This document shows positions 53,867 through 61,649 of a DNA stretch of 64,000 nucleotides, one piece after another. The notes below the pieces were generated by a model. It was not told the DNA's origin, did no database searches, and saw only the letters and a program-made list of their open reading frames with translations. The position numbers and the translations under genes were made by a program. Positions within the stretch are counted from its first letter, which is position 1, and every line of letters begins with the position of its first letter. This DNA comes from [Clostridium] clostridioforme AGR2157 (GTDB lineage Bacteria > Bacillota > Clostridia > Lachnospirales > Lachnospiraceae), in assembly GCF_000424325.1 (NCBI RefSeq), contig NZ_AUJR01000016.1, positions 29,359 through 93,358 of the forward strand, written 5' to 3'.

Positions 53867-55156
53867 TTACATACCCGCACCATAAATCATATTTGGCAGG
53901 AACAGCACCAGATCCGGGAAGAATACGCAGATAGCCAGCGTTGCCAGGATAGCTATGAACAACGGCAGCGAATACTTCGTGGTCTCCTGCACCGAACAGT
54001 CCATGATATTGGAACAGGTGTACAGTGCAACTCCAACCGGAGGCGTGGAACAGCCCATGGTAACAATGGTCATCATGATGATGCCGAAGTGAACCGGGTC
54101 AATGCCGTACTGTGTGATAATTGGAATCAGTATCGGGGTAACGATCAGGGTGATGACCGTAGTCTCCATAAACATACCGAACACAGTCAGCATAATTAAA
54201 ATCAGCAGCAGAAGCACGTATTTATTGCTGGTCAGACCTACCAGCAGAGTGGTCAAAGTCTTTGGCAGCTGGTCAAATACAACGCCGTAGCTGAATATGC
54301 CGGAGAAAGCCAGAATCATGGTAATCACGGATAAATCCTTTACGCTGTCCACGATACACTTCTTAAACTTCTCAAGGTTCAGTTCCTTATAAATGAAGAT
54401 ACCTACAAACAGTGCATAGAACACGGCAAAGGCACCGGATTCCGACGGGGTCATGACGCCGAAACGAATCAGCACAATCAGCAGGATTGGGAACATAAGC
54501 GCCCATATACTCTCAAAACAGGACTTGATGATAACCCCTGGAGGTGATGGCTTATCATGGTCCGGCTGATATCCGTAGTGGCGCGCGGACCAGGAGGTGG
54601 CAATCATCATGAAGATACACATAATGATACCTGGAAGGAATCCGGCTACGAACAGGCGTCCAATGGAAACCTCGCCCACAGTGCCGTACAGAATCAGGCC
54701 CATGGACGGCGGAATTGTGGCTACAATCAGTCCTGACAGACAGTTGATTGCAGCGGCCCAGCCCGGTGCATAGCCTCTCTTTGTCATCTCAGGCCCAAGG
54801 ATACGGCATTCCATGGCTGCATCCGCAACTGCGGAACCGGATACGCCGCCCATCAGGGTTGAGAGAACCACGGAAACCTGTCCAATGGAACCGTACATAT
54901 GGCCGGTCAGCACGTTTGCCAGCTTTACCAGACGGGATGTGATGCCAGTGTTGTTCATCAGGTTACCGGCAAAAATGAACAGCGGAATCGCAAGCATGGT
55001 AAAGGACTGGGTGGTGGACAGGGATTTCTGCACCAGAATGGTCCACGGAATCTCCGGCCTCATCAGGAAGAAGGAAAATCCGGACACCGCAATCGCAAAG
55101 GCCACCGGCATTCCAAGGAACAGGAGAATTAAGAAAAATCCAACCGCACTTAACAC
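53867..55156 (-). CDS. dctM: TRAP transporter large permease
   Basis: 429 residues from a GTG at 55156 that shares one base with the dctQ stop (TAGTG). About 12 membrane helices. DctM landmarks: FLGMPVAFAIAVSGFSFFLM, GGVSGSAVADAAMECRIL (the G-G-x-S-G-S-A motif) and VTMGCSTPPVGVALYTC. It couples substrate entry to a Na+ or H+ gradient together with DctQ and the DctP binding protein. The substrate is a carboxylate or sugar acid not identifiable here. Confidence 0.93.
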   Translation of the reverse strand: MLSAVGFFLILLFLGMPVAFAIAVSGFSFFLMRPEIPWTILVQKSLSTTQSFTMLAIPLFIFAGNLMNNTGITSRLVKLANVLTGHMYGSIGQVSVVLSTLMGGVSGSAVADAAMECRILGPEMTKRGYAPGWAAAINCLSGLIVATIPPSMGLILYGTVGEVSIGRLFVAGFLPGIIMCIFMMIATSWSARHYGYQPDHDKPSPPGVIIKSCFESIWALMFPILLIVLIRFGVMTPSESGAFAVFYALFVGIFIYKELNLEKFKKCIVDSVKDLSVITMILAFSGIFSYGVVFDQLPKTLTTLLVGLTSNKYVLLLLILIMLTVFGMFMETTVITLIVTPILIPIITQYGIDPVHFGIIMMTIVTMGCSTPPVGVALYTCSNIMDCSVQETTKYSLPLFIAILATLAICVFFPDLVLFLPNMIYGAGM

Positions 55157-55638
55157 TAATTAACCCCCCATTCTTTCATTGGTTTCCTGATATCACCGAG
55201 CACCTTGCCTATCATGCTGAAAAACATCAGCAGGGAGCCCACCGGTACCGCCAGGGTACACCAGGCATAGCTCATCTTCAGGGTATTAAAGGTACGGTTC
55301 CAGCTCTGGGACACCAGCAGGAATCCGTAAACAATCAGAATCAATAAAAACAGCAGCATGAAAAAGTCAAACACCAGCATCAGAGTCTTCTGGACCGCCT
55401 TGGGGAACCGGTTGGACAGCATGTCGATTCGAATCAGGCCGCCGCTCTTAATGATGATATCAGAGCCGATAAAGGTCAGCCATCCAAATGCCAGCAGCGA
55501 AACATCCTGAGCCCAGTTCACCGGCATTCCTATGGTTCTGGCCACTGCGGACCAGAACACCAGAACGGCAATCATGCATAACATTGCACCGGCCAGAAGC
55601 TCCTCTGTCTTTAAAATAACAGCAGAAATTTTTTTCAT
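55156..55638 (-). CDS. dctQ: TRAP transporter small permease
   Basis: 160 residues with four membrane helices (e.g. LLAGAMLCMIAVLVFWSAVA and MLVFDFFMLLFLLILIVYGF). The conserved DctQ segment VNWAQDVSLLAFGWLTFIGS follows helix 1. It forms the small subunit that docks with DctM. Overlaps dctM by one base. Confidence 0.9.
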   Translation of the reverse strand: MKKISAVILKTEELLAGAMLCMIAVLVFWSAVARTIGMPVNWAQDVSLLAFGWLTFIGSDIIIKSGGLIRIDMLSNRFPKAVQKTLMLVFDFFMLLFLLILIVYGFLLVSQSWNRTFNTLKMSYAWCTLAVPVGSLLMFFSMIGKVLGDIRKPMKEWGVN

Positions 55639-55677
55639 TTAAAGCTTCCTTTCTGTATTGCGGAAAGTACCTGGGGA

Positions 55678-56739
55678 TTAATTGGTCTTACCAATCTCCT
55701 TGTACAGTTTATCTCTCAGTTCAGCATAGCCAAGTTTCTCATATACAGGATCAACGGCTGCCTTAAATGGCGCTAGGTCCGGCTCTACGATGGTCATTCC
55801 TGCCTCAACCATTGCCTTCTCAGCCTCGTCAGCCTCTGTCATTACGTCAGCAGCTGTTTCCTGGCCAACCTCGATGGAGGTCTCAACCAGCAGTGTCTGT
55901 AAATCTTCCGGCAGGCTCTCAAACCAGCTCTGGCCGCAGATTAATCCCTGCATCAGCTGGAAATGTCCTGTCTTGGACTGATACTTACACACTTCATACA
56001 GTCTGGATGGATATGTAGATGTGTTCTGTGCCTCGCAGCCCTCCAATGCCTTGGACTGGATTCCGTTGTAAACCTCGCCCCATGACATGGAAATCGGAGT
56101 GGCGCCCATGGCCTGGATCGTCTCGGTACATACTTCCTGTCCGATGGTACGGATTCTCATGCCCTTCAGGTCATCCGGCGTGTTGATTGGCTTGTTGGTC
56201 ATAAAATGACGTGGGCCGTCGTAGAATGTAAAGGACAGGATTTTAATTCCGTGGTCCTTGGACAGGGAATCTGTCCAGCCCTTAAATGTATCAGTCTGTG
56301 TTATCTTATAGCACTCATCGTAGTTATCTGCGAAGTAGCCCATCATCAGAATGGAGAAATCCTTCACATACTGTCCCATACGGGAAGCATCCGTGTTAAC
56401 CGCCACATTGGCGCCCTGGATGGCCTGCTCCAGCACATCCTCGTCACTGCCAAGCTGGCCGGACGGGAACACGCTTACCTTCAGCCTGCCGCCTGATTTC
56501 TCATTTAACACATCAGCCAGCTTCTGGTAGTTCCTGGTAATCAGGGCCTGCTCTGTCTGGGAAGTTGAAATCTTTAACTCATATACCTTGTCATCGCCTG
56601 CGGCAGCCTCACTGCTGTCCCCTCCCTGGGCCTGTGTTGCTGCTGGCTGGGCATTCCCCATACCCGGCATGCCGTTGCATGCAGTCATTGCCATCATTGC
56701 CGCTGTAAGAACACCTGCTAATAAAACTCTCTTTTTCAT
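55678..56739 (-). CDS. dctP: TRAP transporter solute-binding lipoprotein
   Basis: 353 residues. Lipobox AMTAC (Cys near residue 20) and a Gln/Ala-rich linker. The DctP fold shows VYELKISTSQTEQALITRNY, PSGQLGSDEDVLEQAIQGA, GPRHFMTNKPINTPDDLKGM with the carboxylate-binding Arg region in MRIRTIG, and MSWGEVYNGIQSKALEGCEA. It collects the substrate outside the membrane. First gene of dctPQM; two LacI-type sites lie in its promoter region. Confidence 0.92.
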   Translation of the reverse strand: MKKRVLLAGVLTAAMMAMTACNGMPGMGNAQPAATQAQGGDSSEAAAGDDKVYELKISTSQTEQALITRNYQKLADVLNEKSGGRLKVSVFPSGQLGSDEDVLEQAIQGANVAVNTDASRMGQYVKDFSILMMGYFADNYDECYKITQTDTFKGWTDSLSKDHGIKILSFTFYDGPRHFMTNKPINTPDDLKGMRIRTIGQEVCTETIQAMGATPISMSWGEVYNGIQSKALEGCEAQNTSTYPSRLYEVCKYQSKTGHFQLMQGLICGQSWFESLPEDLQTLLVETSIEVGQETAADVMTEADEAEKAMVEAGMTIVEPDLAPFKAAVDPVYEKLGYAELRDKLYKEIGKTN

Positions 56740-56782
56740 AGTTATCCCCTTTCCTTAAGTTGTCCAGCGTAACAACATTCGC

Positions 56783-56830
56783 TAAACGTTTACATATTTT
56801 ACTCATTTAGTATAAACGTTTACATATTTT
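56783..56830. promoter_or_regulatory. Two identical LacI-type operator sites
   Basis: TAAACGTTTACATATTTT occurs at 56783-56800 and 56813-56830, exactly 30 bp apart. The core AAACGTTT is palindromic with the central CG typical of LacI/GalR operators. The pair lies between dctP and the divergent LacI gene, on the dctP side, so it probably controls the TRAP operon. Confidence 0.75.
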
Positions 56831-57015
56831 CCATCAAGCACTTTCCGCAAAAAAGTTTAACAGAATTTTAACGTTATTTTTATGCAATCCTCACAATTCA
56901 AACTATTTTAAAAAGTTCCTGCTTTTTTTCTGCTTTCATTTTGACATTATTTCAAGAAACCTTTACAATAGCTGTGTATACATTTTCAGAGAATCACAGG
57001 GAGGTGGACCGGAAT

Positions 57016-58026
57016 ATGGTAACAATCAAAGACGTGGCAAAAAAATGCGGCTATTCCGTCTGCACGGTATCCCGCGCCCTTTCCGGCAAAGGATACCTGA
57101 AAGAAGAGACAAAACAGAAAATACTGGAAACAGTTGCAGAACTGGGATACCGCCCCAACACCCTGGCCGTCAACCTGAAGACCGGACGCCGCCAGGCCCT
57201 GGCCCTGGTCCTGCCTTCCCTGACCAATATCTACTATACCAAGCTGGAACAGTACCTGGAGTCCTGCGCGGCAGAAAAGGGCTATATCATTTACCTGAAC
57301 AACACGGAATACAGTTTGGAAAAAGAAAAACAGATTTTAGAAAATTTAATCGGCATGGACATAGCGGGGGTCATCATTACCCCGGTCACCAGCCAGCACG
57401 ACCATATCATGAACCTGGCAAAGTACGACATCCCTTATGTGTATTTAAACCGTTCTTTCGAGGATGACATGGAACACTGTCTCCGCCTGGACAACAAAAA
57501 AGCCGCCTACGAGGCGGTTTCCTACATGATTAAGCTGGGGCACAAAAATATCGGCGGCATCTTCCAGAGCTTTGACAACCTCACCTACCGGGACCGCTAT
57601 GACGGCATGGCCCAGGCCCTTAAGGAGCATGGGCTGGACTGCCGCCCCAGCCACATGCTCTTTGACATCAACCCGGAGGATATGGGGACCACTCCGGGCC
57701 GGATCCTGCAGCTGCTCCAAAAGCCCGGCCGCCCTGAGGCGATCTTTGCCTGCAACGACATGACCGCCTTCAATATTTACCGGGCCTGTTATATTCTTGG
57801 GTTGCGGATTCCGGACCACCTGTCTGTATTTGGCTACGATGACTGTATCATGGCCAATTTCGTGACTCCGCCCCTGTCAACGGTCAGCGTCCCTGTCCGC
57901 AGGCTGGCCGAGACCGCCATTGACTTCATCCATGGTTATCTGGAATCCGGTGTTCCGGCAGAGCTTCCGGTGCTAAAAGCCTCCCTGGTCATCCGGAATT
58001 CCGTGCGCAACCTGAATCTGGATTAG
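57016..58026 (+). CDS. LacI-family transcriptional regulator
   Basis: 336 residues from the ATG at 57016 (GGGAGGTGG upstream); an earlier in-frame start at 56941 lacks support. The N-terminal HTH and hinge helix read VTIKDVAKKCGYSVCTVSRA and YRPNTLAVNLKTGRRQALAL. The effector domain (ALVLPSLTNIYYTKLEQYLE, AGVIITPVTSQHDHIM, IFACNDMTAFNIYRACYILG, VFGYDDCIMANFVTPPLSTV) is the periplasmic-binding-like sugar sensor. It is divergent from dctPQM and most likely represses it in the absence of substrate. Confidence 0.92.
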   Translation: MVTIKDVAKKCGYSVCTVSRALSGKGYLKEETKQKILETVAELGYRPNTLAVNLKTGRRQALALVLPSLTNIYYTKLEQYLESCAAEKGYIIYLNNTEYSLEKEKQILENLIGMDIAGVIITPVTSQHDHIMNLAKYDIPYVYLNRSFEDDMEHCLRLDNKKAAYEAVSYMIKLGHKNIGGIFQSFDNLTYRDRYDGMAQALKEHGLDCRPSHMLFDINPEDMGTTPGRILQLLQKPGRPEAIFACNDMTAFNIYRACYILGLRIPDHLSVFGYDDCIMANFVTPPLSTVSVPVRRLAETAIDFIHGYLESGVPAELPVLKASLVIRNSVRNLNLD

Positions 58027-58045
58027 GCCATGTTTGAAACATAAC

Positions 58046-59134
58046 CTAGAGCGTATCCATATCCTTTCCCGGATACACCATCACCAGCTGGGCGCTGCCT
58101 TTTGGCAGGATTTGGTACTTCTCTGTCCCGGCTGCTATCAGGAAGCTGTCCCCTGCCTTCAGGCTGAGCACCTGGCCGTCCTGTTCCATGGTGCAGCTTC
58201 CGGCACACACCACGCCCAGGTTAAATTTCCGGTTATGCCTTACTAAAGCCGGTCCGGTCACCTCCAGTTTTTCCACAAAGAAGCAGGAGGTCAGCGTTTC
58301 ATCCACCAGCCGCACCCTCCGGAAGGCGTCTGTTTCCTCCAATACCCGGGGCTCTATCCTGCATTTTTCCATGATTTCTTCTTTGGAATACTCTGTATAA
58401 TCAAAAATATCCAGACAGAAGTCCAGTCCCCGTCCCATGAACCGGCCGTCCTCCGGCACAACGATTCCCTCACGCTCAAATTCGCACCGCACCACCAAAT
58501 CAGACGGCTCCATGATTTCCAGCATAGTGATTCCCTCGCCTATGGCATGGGGCATTCCGCCAGGAATATACCAGACCTCCCCCACCTGTACCGGAATCTT
58601 CTCAAAGCAGCCGTCCATCCGGGCCTTGTCCTGTTTCTCCACGATTTCCCTCCAGCCATCCCTTCCGGGCGTATGCTGGAATCCCAGCCGGATGTATGGA
58701 CTGACGCCGTCCCTCACATGTAGAATATAGTAGCATTCAAGCTTTCCATAGGGCATTCCCATCACTTCATTGGCAAACCGGGTGGTGGGATGGGCCTGTA
58801 CGTGAAGCCGCATGGCTGAATCCAGAATCTTAAGCAGGAAGCTGAGACGCCAGCTGCCGTCCTTACCAACGCCGGAGCCCAGGTAATACTCCCGGTCATC
58901 GTCTATCAGGTCCCGTAAGAACCTGGGACCATCTTCAGTTTCCACCACAGCCAGCCCCTCATGTGCAATGGGCTCCATTCCCGGATTGGAGGCTTCCACC
59001 ATGGAACCCACCCATTCCTCGGGCATATTGTTGTCCGACCACTGTTCCTTTCCGTGGAGCCGGTCAATTCCCGCTCCCCCTGTGTAATTTCTCCGCACCC
59101 GGTTTTCGGGCAGTTTCATAAGTCCTGTTGCCAT
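58046..59134 (-). CDS. Class I phosphomannose isomerase family protein
   Basis: 362 residues from the ATG at 59134 (AGGAGGAAGG upstream); an in-frame extension to 59248 translates the adjacent tandem repeats and is rejected. The cupin metal-site motifs LHVQAHPTTRFANEVMG and KLECYYILH resemble the Q-x-H-P and E-x-W-Y-I-L elements of mannose-6-phosphate isomerase. VGEVWYIPGGMPHAIGEGIT gives the last ligand His. C-terminal barrel: FNLGVVCAGSCTMEQDG. It interconverts mannose 6-phosphate and fructose 6-phosphate, or a related sugar phosphate. It follows an orphan DctP gene. Confidence 0.85.
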   Translation of the reverse strand: MATGLMKLPENRVRRNYTGGAGIDRLHGKEQWSDNNMPEEWVGSMVEASNPGMEPIAHEGLAVVETEDGPRFLRDLIDDDREYYLGSGVGKDGSWRLSFLLKILDSAMRLHVQAHPTTRFANEVMGMPYGKLECYYILHVRDGVSPYIRLGFQHTPGRDGWREIVEKQDKARMDGCFEKIPVQVGEVWYIPGGMPHAIGEGITMLEIMEPSDLVVRCEFEREGIVVPEDGRFMGRGLDFCLDIFDYTEYSKEEIMEKCRIEPRVLEETDAFRRVRLVDETLTSCFFVEKLEVTGPALVRHNRKFNLGVVCAGSCTMEQDGQVLSLKAGDSFLIAAGTEKYQILPKGSAQLVMVYPGKDMDTL

Positions 59135-59163
59135 TGCGGCCTTCCTCCTGTCATGGTGTATAT

Positions 59164-59233
59164 GTCTTGATTTACTTGTCTTACTGTATCTGTCTTGCCG
59201 TATCTGTCTAATTGTATCTGTCTTACTGCATCT
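59164..59233. repeat. Five 14-nt tandem repeats
   Basis: Units of 14 nt (consensus GTCTTACTGTATCT on the plus strand) at 59164, 59178, 59192, 59206 and 59220, each with one to four differences. The last unit contains the stop codon of the DctP-like gene (59223-59225). Confidence 0.85.
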
Positions 59234-60242
59234 GCCGGATTTTTTCAATCAGGTCCAGATATTCTCCGCCATATTTCCGATATACCGGCTCCATTGCCTG
59301 GCTCCAGGCGTCCGGGTCCTGGGGCTCCAGAATCGTAACGCCCTCCTTCTCCAGAGCCTCGTATGCCTTCCTGTCCGCTTCCTCTATGGCTGTCCGGTTA
59401 TATTCCTGGGTCTCCTTCGCCGCCTGCACCAGGGCGTCCTGATATTCCCTCTTCAGGTTTTTCCAGGTAATTTTGCTCATCAGAATTACCCCTGGCGTAT
59501 AGGTATGGCTGTCCTTTACATAATAGGGGGCAACCTTATAAAATTTATTATAATAATAGCTCACCGCCGGGTTCTCGGCTCCGTCAATGGTCCCTGACTC
59601 CAGGGCCGTATAAAGCTCTGCATAGGCAATGGGCACGGCCACGGCACCCAGTGCTTCCACGGTATCGCCCATCATGGACGCCACCTGTACCCGGATTTTC
59701 AGTCCCTTCATATCCTCCAGCCTCCGCACCGGCCGGTCTGTGGTAAAGAAGTTTCTGGCCCCTTCGTCCAGGTAGGCCAGTCCAATCATTCCGGTACAGT
59801 CCTGGATATTATCCAGTATTTCCCTTCCCAACTCACTGCTGCACACATTCCAGAAATGCTCCCTGTCCCGGAAAACATAGGGCAGCACCAGGGCAGACAT
59901 CATGGGATTTCCGCAATCCGCCAGGGACATGCTGTTTCCCCGGTACAAATCCAATGCCCCCATTTCCATGGACTGGTAACAGCGCGCATCATCCCCCAGC
60001 TGGCCGGAAGGATAGATTTCAACCATCACCTTGCCGCCTGTCAGTTCACTGACCCTATCAGCAAAAAACTGGGCTGAATCTGTCAGCACATGGCCTTCCG
60101 GGTTTACCTCACCGTAGCAGAGCACAATCTCCGGTTCATTGTCCGCTCCCACGGCCCCCTTGTTTCTTAAAACTCCATAGCCGCCCGCCAGACCTGCAAT
60201 CAGCACTGCGGCCGCAGCCCCTATTATCAACTGTTTTTTCAA
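59223..60242 (-). CDS. Orphan membrane-anchored DctP-type binding protein
   Basis: 339 residues from a TTG at 60242, with AGGAGG 6 nt upstream, giving MKKQLIIGAAAAVLIAG. A longer frame to 60383 would translate a 15-nt tandem repeat. One hydrophobic segment (4-25) without a lipobox Cys suggests an uncleaved or type I signal. The DctP fold is clear (IYPSGQLGDDARCYQSMEMG, MKGLKIRVQVASMMGDTVEA, YAELYTALESGTIDGAENPA). No dctQM is adjacent. It follows a kinase and receiver gene in the same direction, so it may be a sensory binding protein or serve a distant TRAP channel. Confidence 0.85.
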   Translation of the reverse strand: MKKQLIIGAAAAVLIAGLAGGYGVLRNKGAVGADNEPEIVLCYGEVNPEGHVLTDSAQFFADRVSELTGGKVMVEIYPSGQLGDDARCYQSMEMGALDLYRGNSMSLADCGNPMMSALVLPYVFRDREHFWNVCSSELGREILDNIQDCTGMIGLAYLDEGARNFFTTDRPVRRLEDMKGLKIRVQVASMMGDTVEALGAVAVPIAYAELYTALESGTIDGAENPAVSYYYNKFYKVAPYYVKDSHTYTPGVILMSKITWKNLKREYQDALVQAAKETQEYNRTAIEEADRKAYEALEKEGVTILEPQDPDAWSQAMEPVYRKYGGEYLDLIEKIRQMQ

Positions 60243-60293
60243 CGCATTCCTCCTGACCTGGACACATTGTTTCCTCAGAACCAATCCCCTGGT

Positions 60294-60398
60294 CTCCCTG
60301 AGAATCACCCTCCTAAGAATCATCTCCCTGAGAACCATCTCCCTGAGAATCATCTCCCTGAGAATCATATTTCTGAGAACCATCTCCCTGAAACCACT
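60294..60398. repeat. Seven 15-nt tandem repeats
   Basis: Seven consecutive 15-nt units (consensus CTCCCTGAGAATCAT on the plus strand), two of them identical. They fill the leader of the DctP-like gene, directly after the stop of the receiver gene at 60408. In the minus-strand frame they would read MILRE repeats, ahead of the real start. Confidence 0.9.
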
Positions 60399-60407
60399 TC
60401 CTCAAAG

Positions 60408-61637
60408 TCATTCCTTCTGAATCTTCATCTCGGAGAAGTACTCCACATGATATTTTAAATTATCACCGTTAAAATTGAGCTGTCCCAGCTTCTCAAAACG
60501 CATGGCTGCCTCTGAAGTCTTAACACGTATTCCCGGTATCTGGTTGATTCCCCGGATGATTGTCATCAGGCTGCGGCCGAAATTCAGCTTCACCGAAACA
60601 TCCTGATATCCTAAAAGTGTCTCCAGTTCCTCTATCATCTCCGTAAGAAGGACACTGCTCTGGTCCTGGTCCTCCCTGGACAGGGACTGGATAATCCGGT
60701 CCTCCAGCCCGCAGATTCGTTTCATGCCGTCCGTCATGCCGTCAAAGGCAAGCCTAGCCTCTTCCGCAGAATATTCCCTGATAAAAGATGCAGCCTCCCC
60801 ATATGCCTCGGTCAGCCGATCCATTCCTTCATAAGCTCCGCTGACACCACAGGCAACCGGAATCTTCCGCTCCTCTGCCAGATAATCCCTGGCTCGGGTA
60901 ATGCAGCCGGTCAGCTCCGTAAATGCGTCCTGCTGCGGTGAATAAAGGCAGATAATCATCTGGTCCATCCAGATACTGTTAAGCACTGTCACCCCCGCCA
61001 TGTGGAAATAGTTTTTAAGCACTTCCTGGGAAAATCCTCCCATGCTAACCAGGGCCGGGCTGGAAATCAGCACCACCTTAAACCACCCCGGTCCAACTCC
61101 CCACATGGCAAATTCCTTTTCCAGTTTTTCCCTGTCCCTGCGGCCAAAGAACAAATCCCACAGCAAATCCTTCTCCAAATCCCTGTAAAAATCAAAGGCA
61201 GCCTTTCCATCATCCACCAGATAATTGGAATAAGACAGCATGGACAGGGTATCCTCCCGTTCCCTTACCCGGGCAATGACCTTATCCAGCGTCTCCCGCA
61301 GCTCCGAGTCCAGATAGGGCTTAAGGAGATAATCCGTCACTCCCAGCTTGATTGCCTGTTTGGCAAAGGAGAAATCACTGTAAGCGGAAATCAGCACAAT
61401 CTGGATATCCGGATGCCTTTTACGTACCTCCTCCGCTGTCTTAAGCCCGTTCATTCTGGGCATCTTAATGTCCAGGAGCACAATCTGCGGCTTGCACTCC
61501 TCCAGTTTCTCCATTAAATCCATGCCGTCCACTGCCTTGTAGACAATCTCCAGCAGACCGGGATAGCTCTCCTTTATGACCTTCTCCAGATAATTTCGCT
61601 CGTACTGCTCGTCATCTGCCAATATTACACGCAACAT
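60408..61637 (-). CDS. Response regulator with receiver and linker but no HTH
   Basis: 409 residues. A receiver with acidic pair DD at 8-9, Asp56 in IVLLDIKMPRMNG, Ser in VLISAYSDFSFAKQA and Lys in YLLKPYLDSELR is followed by about 280 residues like the linker of long YesN regulators (SYSNYLVDDGKAAFDFYRDL, LSREDQDQSSVLLTEMIEEL). The frame stops at EYFSEMKIQKE, where an AraC HTH of about 100 residues is expected. No HTH is found in any frame before the repeats. It may act by protein contact, or be a truncated regulator. Paired with the kinase 12 nt upstream. Confidence 0.85.
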   Translation of the reverse strand: MLRVILADDEQYERNYLEKVIKESYPGLLEIVYKAVDGMDLMEKLEECKPQIVLLDIKMPRMNGLKTAEEVRKRHPDIQIVLISAYSDFSFAKQAIKLGVTDYLLKPYLDSELRETLDKVIARVREREDTLSMLSYSNYLVDDGKAAFDFYRDLEKDLLWDLFFGRRDREKLEKEFAMWGVGPGWFKVVLISSPALVSMGGFSQEVLKNYFHMAGVTVLNSIWMDQMIICLYSPQQDAFTELTGCITRARDYLAEERKIPVACGVSGAYEGMDRLTEAYGEAASFIREYSAEEARLAFDGMTDGMKRICGLEDRIIQSLSREDQDQSSVLLTEMIEELETLLGYQDVSVKLNFGRSLMTIIRGINQIPGIRVKTSEAAMRFEKLGQLNFNGDNLKYHVEYFSEMKIQKE

Positions 61638-61649
61638 AACTGTTTCCTC

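Noticed and set aside
56941..57015. Longer LacI-regulator start at 56941
   Set aside because: LacI proteins begin right at the HTH. The ATG at 57016 has GGGAGG upstream and matches.
60294..60398. CRISPR array or N-terminal coding extension of the DctP-like protein
   Set aside because: No spacers. A TTG start with an ideal AGGAGG site and signal-like sequence lies downstream of the array, so coding use of the repeats is unlikely.
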